Shown piece by piece: positions 42,199 through 54,374 of a stretch of DNA of 64,000 bases. Under the pieces are notes generated by a model. That model saw only the letters and a program-made list of their open reading frames with translations, had not been told where the DNA came from and made no database searches. Origin of the DNA: Gracilaria gracilis (Eukaryota > Rhodophyta > Florideophyceae > Gracilariales > Gracilariaceae); assembly GCA_030374805.1 (NCBI GenBank), contig JARGSG010000095.1, forward strand, positions 1 to 64,000, given 5' to 3'. How positions within the stretch are numbered: position 1 is the first letter of the stretch; each line of letters starts with the position of its first letter. Both the position numbers and the translations under genes were made by a program.

Positions 42199-43339
42199 GA
42201 ATAGTACCCCGTTGCGCGGTGAGGAAGAAACTCGTGCCTGTTCTGGCGAGGAGCATTGAACTAAAATTGCAGCGTATCTGTGATGGACCACCACGACGAG
42301 GGCGGCGCGAAAGAATGGCAAGAGGCGAATGTGGGACAAATTCTGCTACCAACGGTACACGTAAAATTTCAGTGTTGAGCAGAACTTGGTGCTGCAGGGG
42401 GGTGCTTGCCTACATAATCTGAGCTGTACAGCGTTCACAGCGCACACACGGGTGCCAGGTGTGCTGGAAGCAGAGGTGTGCTCCAACGTCTTGTCCAAGG
42501 GTGATCACAAATCACAGAGCGTGAAGGGCGACAGCGGCGAAGAGCGATGATGCCAACGTGAGCAACGTCGCGAGCGTAAGCGAGTGTCGTTCGCGCGTTT
42601 ACGTTGCGCAGCGGGGTTGCGCCAAAGCCGATTGCGGCGTAGGCATAGTCGCAGTGATCAAAGGCGTTCCCTCTGCCCGGTCCCCGTCCACTGGGAGGGA
42701 CCGGACAGTCGTAGTCTCGTTTACCTGAGAAGTGGGGAAGGAGCACAAAGCAACAATTTCGAACGCTGTATTCGCAAAAGTGCATTGAGGTATCAGCAAT
42801 GTAGAGCAACAATGTAAAGCACTGATTAATGCTGCGCGACGACGGACCAGAGCCTTGAAGCTACGAAGGTAGATATCTCACAGCGGGCTCACGTTCGAGA
42901 CGGACGCTACTCACATTGCAGTGATGAAGAAAATGAGAAGCAAGCAAGCGGATGGCGTTGTTGCAAGGCGAACTGAATAACACTTATAGCCGCCGTTGCT
43001 GTTTTAATCCTAAAATGTAATCTTTTCGCGGGATCACTACCAAATGCTACAGTTAGAACGAACTTTGTTGAATTTACTTCATGTCGCAATTCTAAATTCT
43101 AATTCCTACTAACAAAATGGGTGAGCTGGTTTAGACCTAATCAAGCGGTTTGCTCGAAGCGAAGCTTACTTGACGTCGGTAGTCACAAGCTACCATTTGG
43201 TGCACCCTCGAATTGTAGCGCTTGTATTTAGAAGGCCCTCTTTTTCTTCGAAAAAAGTACACGTAGTGGCGTGCAATAAAAAGATTTAAAAGAATGCGCC
43301 GTATCACACAATGCATTTTGTTTTCCTTCGGGAGACGAC
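42199..43339. other. spacer between the inverted Harbinger copies, no gene recognised
   Basis: No motif-bearing frame is seen on either strand. Together with 41622-42198 it forms the 1.7-kb loop between the inverted elements. Confidence 0.5.
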
Positions 43340-43787
43340 CAGGGAGTTGCGGGAAAAGCATAAAGGGAGAACATGCCCATTATGTATGAAATACACCAGC
43401 ATTAACTATAGCCGTACGAAAGTCTTTTTGGATTCTACTTCAAGGATAACGCGACACTCATTACTCAAACGCGACCCTGTCTTTCAAAGTTTTAAATGTC
43501 TATCACGCACTATGTTTAGTGATTTCCTGCTTCCATAACTCTTTCTTTTTTCGTTATTCAAAACTGAGTATTGCGTTGGATTAAGATACACTACCAGCTT
43601 TGTTCGGTGTGCGCAAAGTCCAGTAAAAGTATGTTCTATTGCATTCTACAGAATCATATTTGATGAACTCAAATAAAACTACTTTTCCGTTTACAGTGAA
43701 TCATAACACGTAAGGAAGAAAATAAAGTATCGTACTATCACTGCAACATAACCAAAGCAGTATATAAAATGGTTCCGCATCTTCCCT

Positions 43788-44758
43788 TTAAACAATAGGA
43801 TCATTCACTTCCGCACCATAAATTTTGAACAGAGGCTCCCCATTTTCAAAACTTAGTTGCGTAAGATGGGCTATCGCATGAAAACAAGATGAATGCAAGG
43901 ACCGATGATGTCTAAAGCGTTGTGATAGAACCCCAAATTGCTTAAACCTCCTATTTGCCGATTCGTGCCTTGCTCGAATTACCGAGTAGAAATGTGTACT
44001 TTTCTCATTCATGCCATCACGACGACAGCAAACATCCTTGTAACCAGCATCAGCAATAACAAACTCCTGTTCCGCAAGACATTTCTTCATAGTCGCCTGG
44101 AAAATTTTCAGATCCGGATGAGACCCGCACGGAAAAGGTCCATTGACCCACACAATACTTCCGGTACCAATACTGATGCCCAGCTCGTATCGCAATCCAG
44201 GTCCATTTAGTTTATGAGAGTACCACCTTGAACTAAATGGACTTGGTTCGTTTATACGAAAATCTGTTCCGTCAACGGACAGAAAACAACGACTTCTTCT
44301 GTTGGAGTTCTTGTGTCTCGAGTTCCACTCAATCTAGAGAGTATTATGTTAATACCATGTCTTATACAAACAAAGTGAAAAGCACAACGAACCAAATTCA
44401 AATCTGCTAGTGCATCAATAACCGTCCATGTCCACTTTCTAAAGGTCTTTTCGTCTACCCCTGCTCGGCTGCTATTAAGGGATTCGGTACCATATGTCTT
44501 AAGAAACAATAGAGCCCAAAGTAAATGAACTGGCCTAATTTCTTTTCCATAGCTGCGGTCTAACAACGTCCATGAAATCGCACACACACTCCACGAAACG
44601 CCAAAAAAAGATCGAAAGCGTCTTGATTCCTGGCGTGTGTTCCATTTAGATGTGATGGCCAGAAAGGGTTTGCTGAGATCTCGAAAGAGCTGTACAAGCT
44701 GATGAATGTCTGAAGTCTTCTTCATTTCGTAGGGAAGAGTACCCTCCGATATTGGCAA
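43788..44758 (-). CDS. Harbinger DDE transposase, copy R (two exons)
   Basis: Mirror of the transposase in copy L: exon 1 is 44758-44393, intron 44392-44334 and exon 2 44333-43788. The encoded protein appears identical, with the same three catalytic residues. Since both genes of this copy are undamaged, copy R is the better candidate for an active element. Confidence 0.88.
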
Positions 44759-46067
44759 AAGATTTATATTCTCGACTCATGCAATCTGACAGATGCATGT
44801 TAACCACACTATGAATATATCATCCAATTGTTATGAAACAGGGTTTTGTAACTGGCTGTAAAGTGTAAGCCTTGAATTTGATTTTATGATGACACGTAAA
44901 CCCAAAACAAACCTTCGATTAATTACATAACTTTCCACGCATTATGATTACCAAAATATGTAAACGTATTGTGGCAGTGCTGTCTTCACAATGAGTAATC
45001 AAAGCATGAGAATCTATGGCAAGTGCGACAACTACGAAAGGTACGACCAGTTGCTGGGATAGCGATTCTAGAACTCCAATAACGTCTAAACTATTTGCTT
45101 GTTGGTCTCTATTAGAGTGGATTGGGAAGGAAATACAGTTTCTGTACTGGAGCACTCTGGCTTCTACAGAATAGTCTGTTCGTTTTATTCATTAATTGCA
45201 TGCTAGTAGACGGTAGTTGAGCTCACTTGCGCCATTTTAACCACTTTGGTATGGTTAGATCAACATGCTAAAGAGAAGATTGGCCTTTAAAATCGACGTA
45301 CTTCGATTCCAAGGAAGTACTGGTACTGGAGTACGCATGCTCCAAGCTACAATTCTTGCGCTAAGCCGGGATATAAGCGTACTTCTTTCTTTCTTCATGG
45401 CAAGTAGAACAACTGAGAGAACAAAGACATCTTTCACTTGTTGCTGGAAACACCTTCCCTACGTATTTCAAACTTACAGACGCCAACGTCAGTTGTACAT
45501 TTCCGATCGTACGAAAATATAATTAGGTGGATACTACCTTAACGTAAGCCACCATGTCTTCTAAAGTCTCATCTCAATGGTGAACACGTGGGAAAGCCTG
45601 GTGTAAAATGATAGTCACTAAGATCACCACAACTGTAAATAATTACACAATTCACAACATGTAGCTTCTTAATTCATATAGAAGTTACAATAAAGAGCCT
45701 GATTTTAGTATACGTATGTACTTCACTACATACGTAACATATGGACACAATCGCTGAATTTTAAAGAGATACTATCCATCTGAACTCGTCTAGACGTAGA
45801 AAACTGTAGCCTCAAATCCACCGATTGGACGTCTTGGGTGTCCCTACTGGAAGAATACACATCTCATTGGTAGTTGTCTCAAAGGTTTTTTTAATTGTTG
45901 TTTCTTCGACACAGAGATGATTGTGCCCATAGTGTGTCGTAGGAATAGAAATATAAACCTGTTATGGATTCAAGAAGCAGCACACATTCTTCCCCTTTCA
46001 GCAAGTCTTGGTCCAGGTATAGATGCTAGGAACACCGCTGTTCTTCAGCATATCATTCTGACTCATC

Positions 46068-46957
46068 ATGCCATCAAAATTACACAGAAGCAGCCCTGCC
46101 GTAAAGTTGATGATCAGAAAGATTCGGTCGGGAACAATTAACGAGGCACAATCACCTGCAGATGTGTGGAAAAGCGAAGCTCTTTTCCAACAATATAAGC
46201 TTCCTACATTTCGCGCACGGCTGCATAAACTCAAGCGAGAGCTCGAAGAGGAAGGTAGTAAGTTGCTCTTTCTGTTTGGCTAAGTATTACAAAGCTTCAT
46301 CTAACCCAAATTCTTTAAGAATACGATATCGACGCAAACGAAAACAGTTTGAATAGGAGGTGTAGTCAAGCAGTCCCATTTCTCAATCCTGGAAAAACAA
46401 TCGACGTTGATGAAGAACCATCAATCGCATTGGAATCGGACCAATGCGTTTCTGTTCATGATCAAGGTTCCGCGGCGCAAAATACGTTCATGCCTCTATA
46501 TCTGATTTCTGAATGGAAAGAAGCCCGCACAATGACAAAACGCTTGTCTCTTGCCATTCTTTTGCCAAGTGGAATTGCCGCTGGGGAGTTTTCCGTTCGT
46601 GTAGGAGAAACTGGAAAGTTTTTGGTTCTTTTGGTGTGCTGGCCAACGGCTCTTTTACATGTTGAAACTCTACACAAAAAATGGTTACATCATTTGAACG
46701 TTTTGCAGAAGATGGAGCCATATCATCCTAAAATTTTGGGATTCGAAGCGGCATTGAAAGGGAAAAGGAAACAAGCCTCTGATATCGTGGAGTCCATCGC
46801 TCATATTCCACTTCCATTTAGGGTGGAAACGCATTTTGACGGAAAGTATCACTTAGGGTGGAAAGATGGATCGGAGAGAATTGTTTACTTGGACCTTAAA
46901 GCTGCAGTTGAAGGGTATGCTGTCTCAATGGAGGCAGAGGCATTTGAGCTGATTTAA
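46068..46957 (+). CDS. second Harbinger protein, copy R (two exons, 274 aa)
   Basis: Exon 1 is 46068-46254, a 65-bp intron follows (GT 46255, AG 46318-46319), and exon 2 is 46320-46957. Splicing turns ELEEE into EEEEYDIDANENSL without a shift and gives 274 codons. The N-terminus is a basic helical block (MIRKIRSGTINEAQ ... ALFQQYKLPTFRARLHKLKR) that could bind DNA. The C-terminal half (PLPFRVETHFDGKYHLGWKD) forms a compact, possibly beta-rich domain. It is not a recognisable Myb/SANT protein, unlike the second protein of the large Harbinger at 9306-20507. A related layout (transposase plus a divergent second protein) occurs in other Harbinger branches such as ISL2EU. The role is inferred to be in transposition. 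Confidence 0.75.
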
Positions 46958-47119
46958 AGTTTCATTATGAAATGGACGTAACTTTCAGAATGTCTATTCT
47001 AAACACAATACTCCTTTGATGTTTTCAAAGTAAATGCATATCTATATCCTTTTTCTTGTCAACTCTTGTCGGGAGAATAGGACATAAGTGCCAATTTGTT
47101 CATTTCCCGCAGCTCCCAG

Positions 47120-48115
47120 TAAATCAGATCACGACTACCCTTGTATACATATATACCAACCAATTGAAACTCAAGGAACAGAAAAACGTTGCATGCTGGT
47201 GATATGACCACATACCGTATTTTACATCCAAAAGATTGCTTTGCACGAAAATAGTGATACACCACTTCCATCTATACCATACTGTTAAGTGTAATATTCA
47301 AAAATATTTGTTGTTTGCATTCACTTCTAGTTGGTCTGGTTTAAATTTGAATTTTATAACGTTTATTTTTAGCTTTTTACGTAACATTTCATCGTGCAAA
47401 GGGCTTTCCGATTTTTCCGTCTATTGCGTCAGTCATCTGACAAATTCCTAACGTTTACGAGATGTTTCCGAAAAACATAGACCTAGTTACATATAGATAA
47501 CTCATAATATGACGTGCAAACAAATTGTTCGTTGTAGGCAACTGAGTGTTCTACAGTAGCAATCCCCTATCTCTCAAAACGAATGCAGTTCATCAATTTG
47601 TAAACACATTTGTATATCATACAGTAATACAAGCAATCCGGTGAAAAATCATTGGATTCTGTAACCTCTTGTAATTGATCAATTCATACGTATATAATAG
47701 AACACTGACAAATAATGGAGGTCTAATAGGAAACACAAGCAACCACTCGAGGCATGACAAGTCATACTCTACATTTTTCGAACTATTCGCAGGTTCTCGC
47801 AGCAGCTGGTTGCCCTACCGTGACGCCCTCTGGAATAATAAGGCTGCGTACCAAATAAGAAAAATCATCACAAACTTAGTTTATGTATGATGGACATTTC
47901 GATAATTTTCATCACCGAAAATCCATACAGCATGGCTACTACGTGTACTCAAAAATAGTGCTGTAAACCTGCTAAACCAGCACCACACAAATGAGTCCAT
48001 TATTCGCAAGAGACTCTGACAACATTGACAACAGACATGAAATTTTACAACTGAATGACTGTCTACTGCTGCCACCTTCTTTGCTCATCACTCGCAGCCG
48101 AAGACGAGATCTCGC
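47120..48115. other. AT-rich intergenic region
   Basis: No convincing gene or element end. Frames are short and lack motifs. It contains the 3' flank of the jacalin/aerolysin-like gene. Confidence 0.5.
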
Positions 48116-48121
48116 AGTGAT

Positions 48122-48967
48122 TCAGTTGATTGTCTTGGTGACGTAGTCTGAACGAAGGTAGTTCACGCCTTCATACACGCCCGTGATATCATACTCATTT
48201 AGTTTCCCATTGTTCAGCGTTTGTCGCATGGTGCCTTGAAAGTTATTGGTAATCTCATATGAGTACATCCGTCCTTCAGCAATAGTCATATTGCCAGGAG
48301 ATGCAGTTATAGTCCACTTCTGGTTAACCCTGGACGTTATTTCTTCTGACATCATGTGGCTGGTTGAATATCCAACAGACCAATGCGCTGAAGTCTCCAC
48401 ATCTGCTACCATCGGAATTACAGCTGTAACTGATACTTCTACCCCAAACTCTGTATTAAAAGTGCTTGACCATTCGTTCACGGTCGTTACTACTTCCTCG
48501 ATCTCCATTATTTTCGTAACTACATCGTCCCCTTCTCTGTTGTCCAAGGAATCCTTAATAACATACGCTGGATCTGATGAAACAGTTTGTAGATCGAGGT
48601 CGGGATATTTGACGTCCACTATATCGGCATCCAAAACTGGGCGAGGCATTGCGAATCCAAAACAGTCAACGTCTCCTCCATGTCTCCCAAACACTCTGCA
48701 ACAAATACCGGATCCTACTTCAACCCAATTATGCGTTCCATCACTCAGATTGTCCGAAAAAATTCCCCAACTCCGTCCCTTGGTTGTTTTGATCCAGATG
48801 GCTCCCAGTCTGTAGTAGCCGCCGCTTGAATTTTCGCCAGAGGGTTGAACATTGAATTTGCTGATAAACTCATCCGAGGCAATTTTGAAGTATCCACCAT
48901 AGCTACCAGATGCGTGGGCAGCTGTGGAAACGGACCCATCAGAGAAGGTGGCACGAATGCATCGCAT
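48122..48967 (-). CDS. jacalin-like lectin domain plus aerolysin-like module (281 aa open part)
   Basis: The first ~100 residues look like a jacalin-type beta-prism (a carbohydrate-binding fold), with blocks such as YYRLGAIWIKTTKGRSWG. Residues ~130-270 have the Ser/Thr-rich alternating pattern and the KWTITASPGN-type strand of aerolysin/ETX-MTX2 pore-forming modules (as in natterin-like proteins). Such proteins bind glycans and can form pores in membranes, and in eukaryotes they often serve in defence. The same frame continues upstream to about 49345 through an in-frame TGA at about 49049-49051. A hydrophobic signal-like stretch lies beyond that stop. The complete gene is therefore interrupted here unless splicing avoids the stop. 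Family assignment is by pattern only. Confidence 0.6.
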   Translation of the reverse strand: MRCIRATFSDGSVSTAAHASGSYGGYFKIASDEFISKFNVQPSGENSSGGYYRLGAIWIKTTKGRSWGIFSDNLSDGTHNWVEVGSGICCRVFGRHGGDVDCFGFAMPRPVLDADIVDVKYPDLDLQTVSSDPAYVIKDSLDNREGDDVVTKIMEIEEVVTTVNEWSSTFNTEFGVEVSVTAVIPMVADVETSAHWSVGYSTSHMMSEEITSRVNQKWTITASPGNMTIAEGRMYSYEITNNFQGTMRQTLNNGKLNEYDITGVYEGVNYLRSDYVTKTIN

Positions 48968-49448
48968 ACGCCAACTCTGTTTCCAGGCTTCTATTTTGCA
49001 TAAAACTGCACCATTGTTGTCTTTGATATCGCTGAAATTCTGTCCTCCCTTTCATCCAGATGCCAAATTGGACGTGAAGTAGTCAAGACTGACCGGGCAT
49101 TGGATGAAAACCATGTTGCGTGTGATGAAAAGGCCCAGGAAACGAATACAAATGATGACCGGAAGGGCTGAGGCACTGTTGAGCTGGATACGTCGGAAGT
49201 GTGGGTTTTTCTCAACTTTTATAGGCTTCAGTTGGGTAAGTAAAACCTTGAAAGCTGGAGCGTTTCCGAGCTTTGCTTCTGTTAAAAGTACTTGGAAGCA
49301 ACTTTTGTTTATAAGAGATGTTTCATCTACACCCAGTAACTGCAAATAGCGTGTATCACACTATTTACGGAAGCAATTCTAGAGAGGAGAAAACAGAAGA
49401 TAACGTGGGCCACGATATAATGGATACCAATTTAATTACGGTTCGAAT

Positions 49449-52011
49449 TCAAATAATGTGGCCCACAACAATTGTAAAGAATGCAAATTGTGTGGGTACA
49501 GCAGGGCCAAACCGTGATGCAGACCTCCACTTCAACCAACAACTGCCGCACCATTGAAGTGAGCCCGGTGTGCTGAAATGATCTTTCGTAGCTTTGGGAC
49601 CAGCTGCCGCTCCTCCCACAAACCGTTCAAATTGCAAGCCAAACCTGTACGTATCATTGCTTTTCGTGCGTATGTCAATCCATCCACATCTCTCTGACGA
49701 TTCACGTCTCGTACAGCAAGCGCAGCAAGGTTCAAGTAGAACCCCTTTCCTGGATTGGGAATCTTTTCCGACGTTAACCAAGATCTTTGACGTACCATCT
49801 CCATCTTGTGCTTCTCTCACCGATTGTTCCAAGCCAGCTTTATCTTTTGTATTACAAAAGAATCAGCTGGCTGCACCATGTCAGTAGTGTTTGGCGGAAA
49901 GTACCTTATCTCCGTGTTTACGCCTTCACATAAGATTAGAAGATCTTCAGTCGGCGTATGGCGGCTACAATTATCCATGAACAGTATGCGTTTGCGACCC
50001 TCTGGAAGAGCACCAATACACTTTTTCTCGCGTAGTTATTCTGGCATGATCGTACTATCCATCCACCCCTTCGGGCCGCTGCGATAAGATACGCCACTAA
50101 CGTCATCCCGAACTCTACGAATGAGATATGACCTCGCCTTGTTTTGGAAAATCATCAGAACGGGTTTGATTCTTGCGATCGAACCCCCACTAATGCGCAC
50201 TAACATCGACATTCTTTCCCCACCGGAAACGAGGTCAGTGTATTTCAAGTCCTTTTCTTCACAAAACCCGAGAGTTGTACCGTTGTCCATGTTGATCGTA
50301 AAGTGCGTCTTGTCTGCATTTTCAACATCTTCCTCTTTCCAGGCCCCGCTGCGAAATTCACGTGAGATCTCATCCAGATGGAAGGCTACCTGCTTGTGAA
50401 TTAATTCGGTTTTCTCTGGAGAGATGATGCATTTTCTCGTATGCCTTTAACTGACGATTCTATACCTCTCCATGAAACTTCGTACCCATCTCCTGTTAAT
50501 TGTTTGCATAATGAGCTTATTTTGGTTGTCATCGATCATTTGTTGGTTATAAGATGGAGATTCAGATTGTTGGATGAAATGCAACGTCATTGTTTGTAGT
50601 GTTCGCCAAATAAACTTGACTGGAAGTCTACGGAGGCGGTCAAATTCTTTGAGCATATCGAAGTGCAATGCTGCCATCCATAGTCTCTGCTTTCGTCCTC
50701 TGCCACCTCGTGCTTTCAGATTTACGCGTTTTACTCCTACATGCGTCATCCTTGTTATGATTGTGCACGAGCCCCTCATCTGACGCAAGCCATCCTCACT
50801 GACATATTCATAACGTCTCTGCCACGACCTGCTGGCCTTTTGAAGATTTGCTTTGTCGGAGCCTTTGAACAGAGATGGAAAATGACGCACTGTTTTTGAT
50901 ATGATCTTTGCATTACTGTAGAGCAATTGCCCTTGGCAGGGACTGAGGGGGATGCCACTCATATATCCGTTGTTATTTTCGGCTGAACTTCCTACTATTA
51001 TGAAGTATATTTGCCTATTGGGCCCGGATTAGGGATCCGCCTATGAAGGGTAGGATTGGCGCGACACGTGTGTGCTCGCGCCCGATTGCCGGATGCGCCG
51101 TTGCAAGGGTGCCACGGAGGTACACGTGGGTAGTGTTGGCCGGCGTGCCGGGTACTTAGATATTTTAGTGATATTTGTCAGCCGTATATAAGTGGCGGCA
51201 CTTGCCGCCACTGTACGGGGAAGTAAACCTGAACGAGGCCTTGGCTCTAGCTTGAGTTCCGCTTGCGCACGGTCTTTCGCCCCATTCCCGGGGAATACCG
51301 CCGCTTATCCGGACAAGTTATCCACCTCCGTCACCGAGAAGCACCGATCCGTCGTTACGGCCTCTTATTTATTATTCCTCCATACACTCTTTCTGTTTTC
51401 CCGTCTTACGGCTTCGTTACACTTCGCCCTGTTGTACAGGTTTGCCCCTTTTTGTCTCGGGATTATTCCCCGCTCTCACGAGTCTGTGCTCCGCAGTGCG
51501 GCTCATTTTGCTACCTTCTATCTCGCCCCTTTTGCTACGGGATACGCCACACCCAGTGGAATCCATCCTGTTGGCACCCTGATTGCCACCCCCAACCTCC
51601 GTCTGTAAGTCAGGAAGAGGCCGCCCGGAGTTACGCCCGGCACGTGTCGGCCTCATCGGAGGGTTCTGCCACTGCTCTGCCCCAATAGGGAGCAAGGCTG
51701 AACACCTTGGTTGCGTAGCCGCTGGCGCGGTTTGTGTTCTTTCCTTCCGTTCCCGGCTTTGCCCCACAATTACCAGTCTTGTTACTTTCGTCTACCATCC
51801 AAGCTGCTATTTTGCTACGATCTGAAATGGTGAGCACGTTGTGAACACTGCGGCCACTGGGCAGTTGTGGAGGGTTTTCATGGTGGTTAGCACTGTCGGA
51901 ATGGGTTTGGCCTTCGATTGCTGGGGAAGGGATGGCTGTAGATGGTGGAAGTAAAACCGATATGCTTTGGAACGCGGCGAGAATTGGAGAAGCGGATAGT
52001 GAAACAAGCAT
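49449..52011 (-). pseudogene. pogo/mariner-like transposase with several stops
   Basis: Reading leftward, a helix-turn-helix start (ISDRSKIAAWMVDESNKTGN, about 51775-51835) is cut by the solo LTR. It resumes at 50923 (NAKIISKTVRHFPSLFKGSD). A block NRRWVRSFMERYRIV ends at a stop near 50450. The catalytic region follows: NMDNGTTLG (about 50290), SGPKGWMDSTI (about 50065), ILFMDNCSRH (about 49985) and NTTDMVQPADSF (about 49900), in which the three acidic residues can be assigned. Stops near 50450, 50036 and 49833 interrupt the frame. It belongs to the Tc1/mariner-pogo assemblage. The exact branch cannot be fixed from sight. Confidence 0.82.
50928..51766. repeat. solo LTR inside the mariner-like transposase
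   Basis: An 839-bp block begins TGCCC and ends CCCCA, with CAAT repeated on both sides (50924-50927 and 51767-51770). The transposase frame is continuous when it is removed. A TATA box (GTATATAAG) lies at about 51184. It is not similar to the gypsy LTR at 4159, so a different LTR family is implied. No internal region is present, as expected after LTR-LTR recombination. Confidence 0.75.
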
Positions 52012-52230
52012 GGCGTTTGATGCTCATGAGATCTACCGAAGGGTTTGTGTCTTTCGAGGAGTTGTGTTGATGAAATACAAAATGCTCCTGCCTAAACTGT
52101 GTTTGCATCCGCTACCCACATTAATTGTAACCAACACGCGATCTTCGCATACTGGATTTATTGTGGGCCACACTAATTTTGTTACCACAATAATTCTTCA
52201 CCCACGCTATTTGCAGTTACTGGGTGTAGC

Positions 52231-54370
52231 CAGGACCGTTCCATCTTTGGCCCACCTTTGATTTGCTTCGCTGGTATGCATCTAATCTCAACACTTTTGC
52301 ATCCGTGGCAGACAATCCGTGAACTACCAAAGTACAGCCCTCTGGGCAAATATCCTTTCAATATTCGCCTCGAAGCAGAGCTTCACAAGGGAGTTTGCTG
52401 AGCTGCACGGTCGATTTATAAAGCAAACTGTGGAATTAATGCACGTCAAGAATTTTGGAAGCAGAGTCTTGTAGTTGAAGATGCAGTGGAACTAGCATCC
52501 CATGTCAATTGCGCTCAGCAATTTTCTCAAGAAAGTAGCCAAAGTGCAAAGAAGGATCACTCGAGACGCGTCGTCGAACAAAATCGATTGAGATCTGCCG
52601 CCAAAACCGGGCTTTAAGTACCTTGAAGAAGGCCTGTCTGCGAAGGTTACAAGGTTAGGCAACTGACAGTCACCTTGGAAGCAAGTCTGTGACGAAGATA
52701 TTTTGCATATGGGAAGCACTTACCTATCTTGGCAACCTTTGATATTCTTGCTCATAAGAGCATCTCCACTGGCAAGGACTTTCGAAGCAAATGAGCAAAC
52801 ACCCTTACTTCAGCAACTACACTTGTACAACTTCTATTAGCTATAACAGCGTGGGTTCTATAGTAGCCGTCAGACTTTTTGCCTCAAATGATTGGTCGAG
52901 AGCACCTTATCGCAAAGCTCCTACTACGGAAGCAAAGCTAGGTGTTTTGATCTAAAGTGCACAATTCTCAATCAAAATCTGCTTAAAAATTAGAGGTCTG
53001 CATGTTTTTGGTGATCTCTTTCGAAATTGGCGGGGTGGCAAAATCTATTGCTTATATATAGAAAGCTTACAGCTGTTTCAAAAGTAATGCCACTGAGCTG
53101 GATATTTTAATCTACAAATGCACCGTGTCACACGGCCCATTTTTCTGTCTTTCTGGACAGACACCCCGTTTGGATCATTTTAGTACCAGCAAATGAGAAT
53201 GCAAGGAAAAAAAACATCCAGAGTTTCCCAGATTTGACTTTGTAACCAGTTTGAATCCAAACTTTCCTTTTCTTCATATTAACCCTCTACAAAGATTTTA
53301 TCCTCTTCGCACCAAATGCTTGGTACTGTGAAATAACGCCTATCTCTAAAGATTATTTTAACCCTGTCATATGCAAAGTACATTAGCAAATTAAAGTAAA
53401 TAAAACGAAAGCTCAAATGAGTTTTCGTTTAGCATCCTAAAAAACGATTCCAAAAAGGAAGTCTTTTTTCACAATCGAAACTGTTCTCAAGAGCTTTGCG
53501 ACCATTTTCTTCGAGAAGCCAGCTTCTCGAAGCGCTGATATTTTGTATCGGCAAACTTGAAGAACACGTGTTGAAAGCCGTTTGTCAGCGCGTAAGCCAG
53601 TTTGCTGTTTTGCTGTTTTACTTTGCGCTGGTGGAGATGCTCTAACGGAAAAAAACTCGAGAGTTTCACACTCGCAACAAACGTGCCACCACCCCCATTC
53701 CATGCTTTCCCCTTCGAAGAAAATTCGACAAAATTTGTTGAACTTTTGGCAGTTTCTCGCCATGTAGAGTCGTATTGTGTGCTAAGTCCGGTGTTTACAT
53801 TGTTATGGTGTATATAAGTGACTCGAAACTTATCTACCTAGCAGGTTGAGGTCAACATGGGGTTCGAATACGTTCGGTATGACTGTCTCGCTCTTGTAGT
53901 ACGCTCATAGAAGAGGTCTTCCAAATGGAATACCCCCTGTTCCAAATGGAATAGGGGTCTATTCCAAAAAATTGTCCACAATTCATGTCCAAGCAGCGTT
54001 GTTATTTTAGTTTTGAGCCATCAGTTTTTCCTTGCGCATCTTTTGATGTATTCACTTACATTGCATATGCTGAACGTTAGGTAAAAGCAGCAGGCTCCAG
54101 GTTCTCTTACAAAATTCAGCCCTTGATACATGTGAAACGGAGGTGATTGTAATAAAGTGTTACTACTACAGTCGAGGCTGAACTTTCAGCTGTTTTGATA
54201 GTGAAATTTTGCAGATGCGATTTGCGTTGTGATTCTCTAAAGATTCTAAAGACGCCTAAGCAAGCAAGAGGTAATGTGGTACTGCCCTTGAAAATTCTCT
54301 GATAGTAAGGGAAATGATTTCACATATATTTGATCAAAGTTGCAAAGTAAAGAACTGATATCGAATATCA
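52231..54370. other. intergenic region, no gene recognised
   Basis: No frame with motifs. A TATATAAG box near 53810 is followed by a 17-codon frame (ATG 53857), too short to call. At 53915-53970 TTCCAAATGGAATA is repeated in tandem and partly palindromic (CCCC ... GGGG), possibly the end of an unknown element. Confidence 0.5.
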
Positions 54371-54374
54371 TCCA

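Larger units (their letters stand above)
43343..47116 (-). mobile_element. two-gene Harbinger element, copy R (3,774 bp)
   Basis: Reverse-oriented twin of copy L with flanking CAG on both sides (43340-43342, 47117-47119), an independent CWG target duplication. That shows a separate insertion rather than a simple inverted duplication of the region. Both genes appear intact in this copy. The near identity to copy L indicates very recent transposition or gene conversion. Confidence 0.92.
49330..52228 (-). mobile_element. decayed pogo/mariner-like element
   Basis: Perfect inverted ends of at least 24 bp beginning CACCCAGTAACTGCAAATAG are flanked by TA (49328-49329 and 52229-52230). The interior encodes a broken DDE transposase on the minus strand and contains a solo LTR inserted at 50928-51766. 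The terminal repeats are still perfect although the gene is not. Confidence 0.88.

Noticed and set aside
53857..53910. TATA box followed by a 17-codon frame
   Set aside because: Too short and without any supporting feature. It could be an orphan promoter, but nothing shows it.
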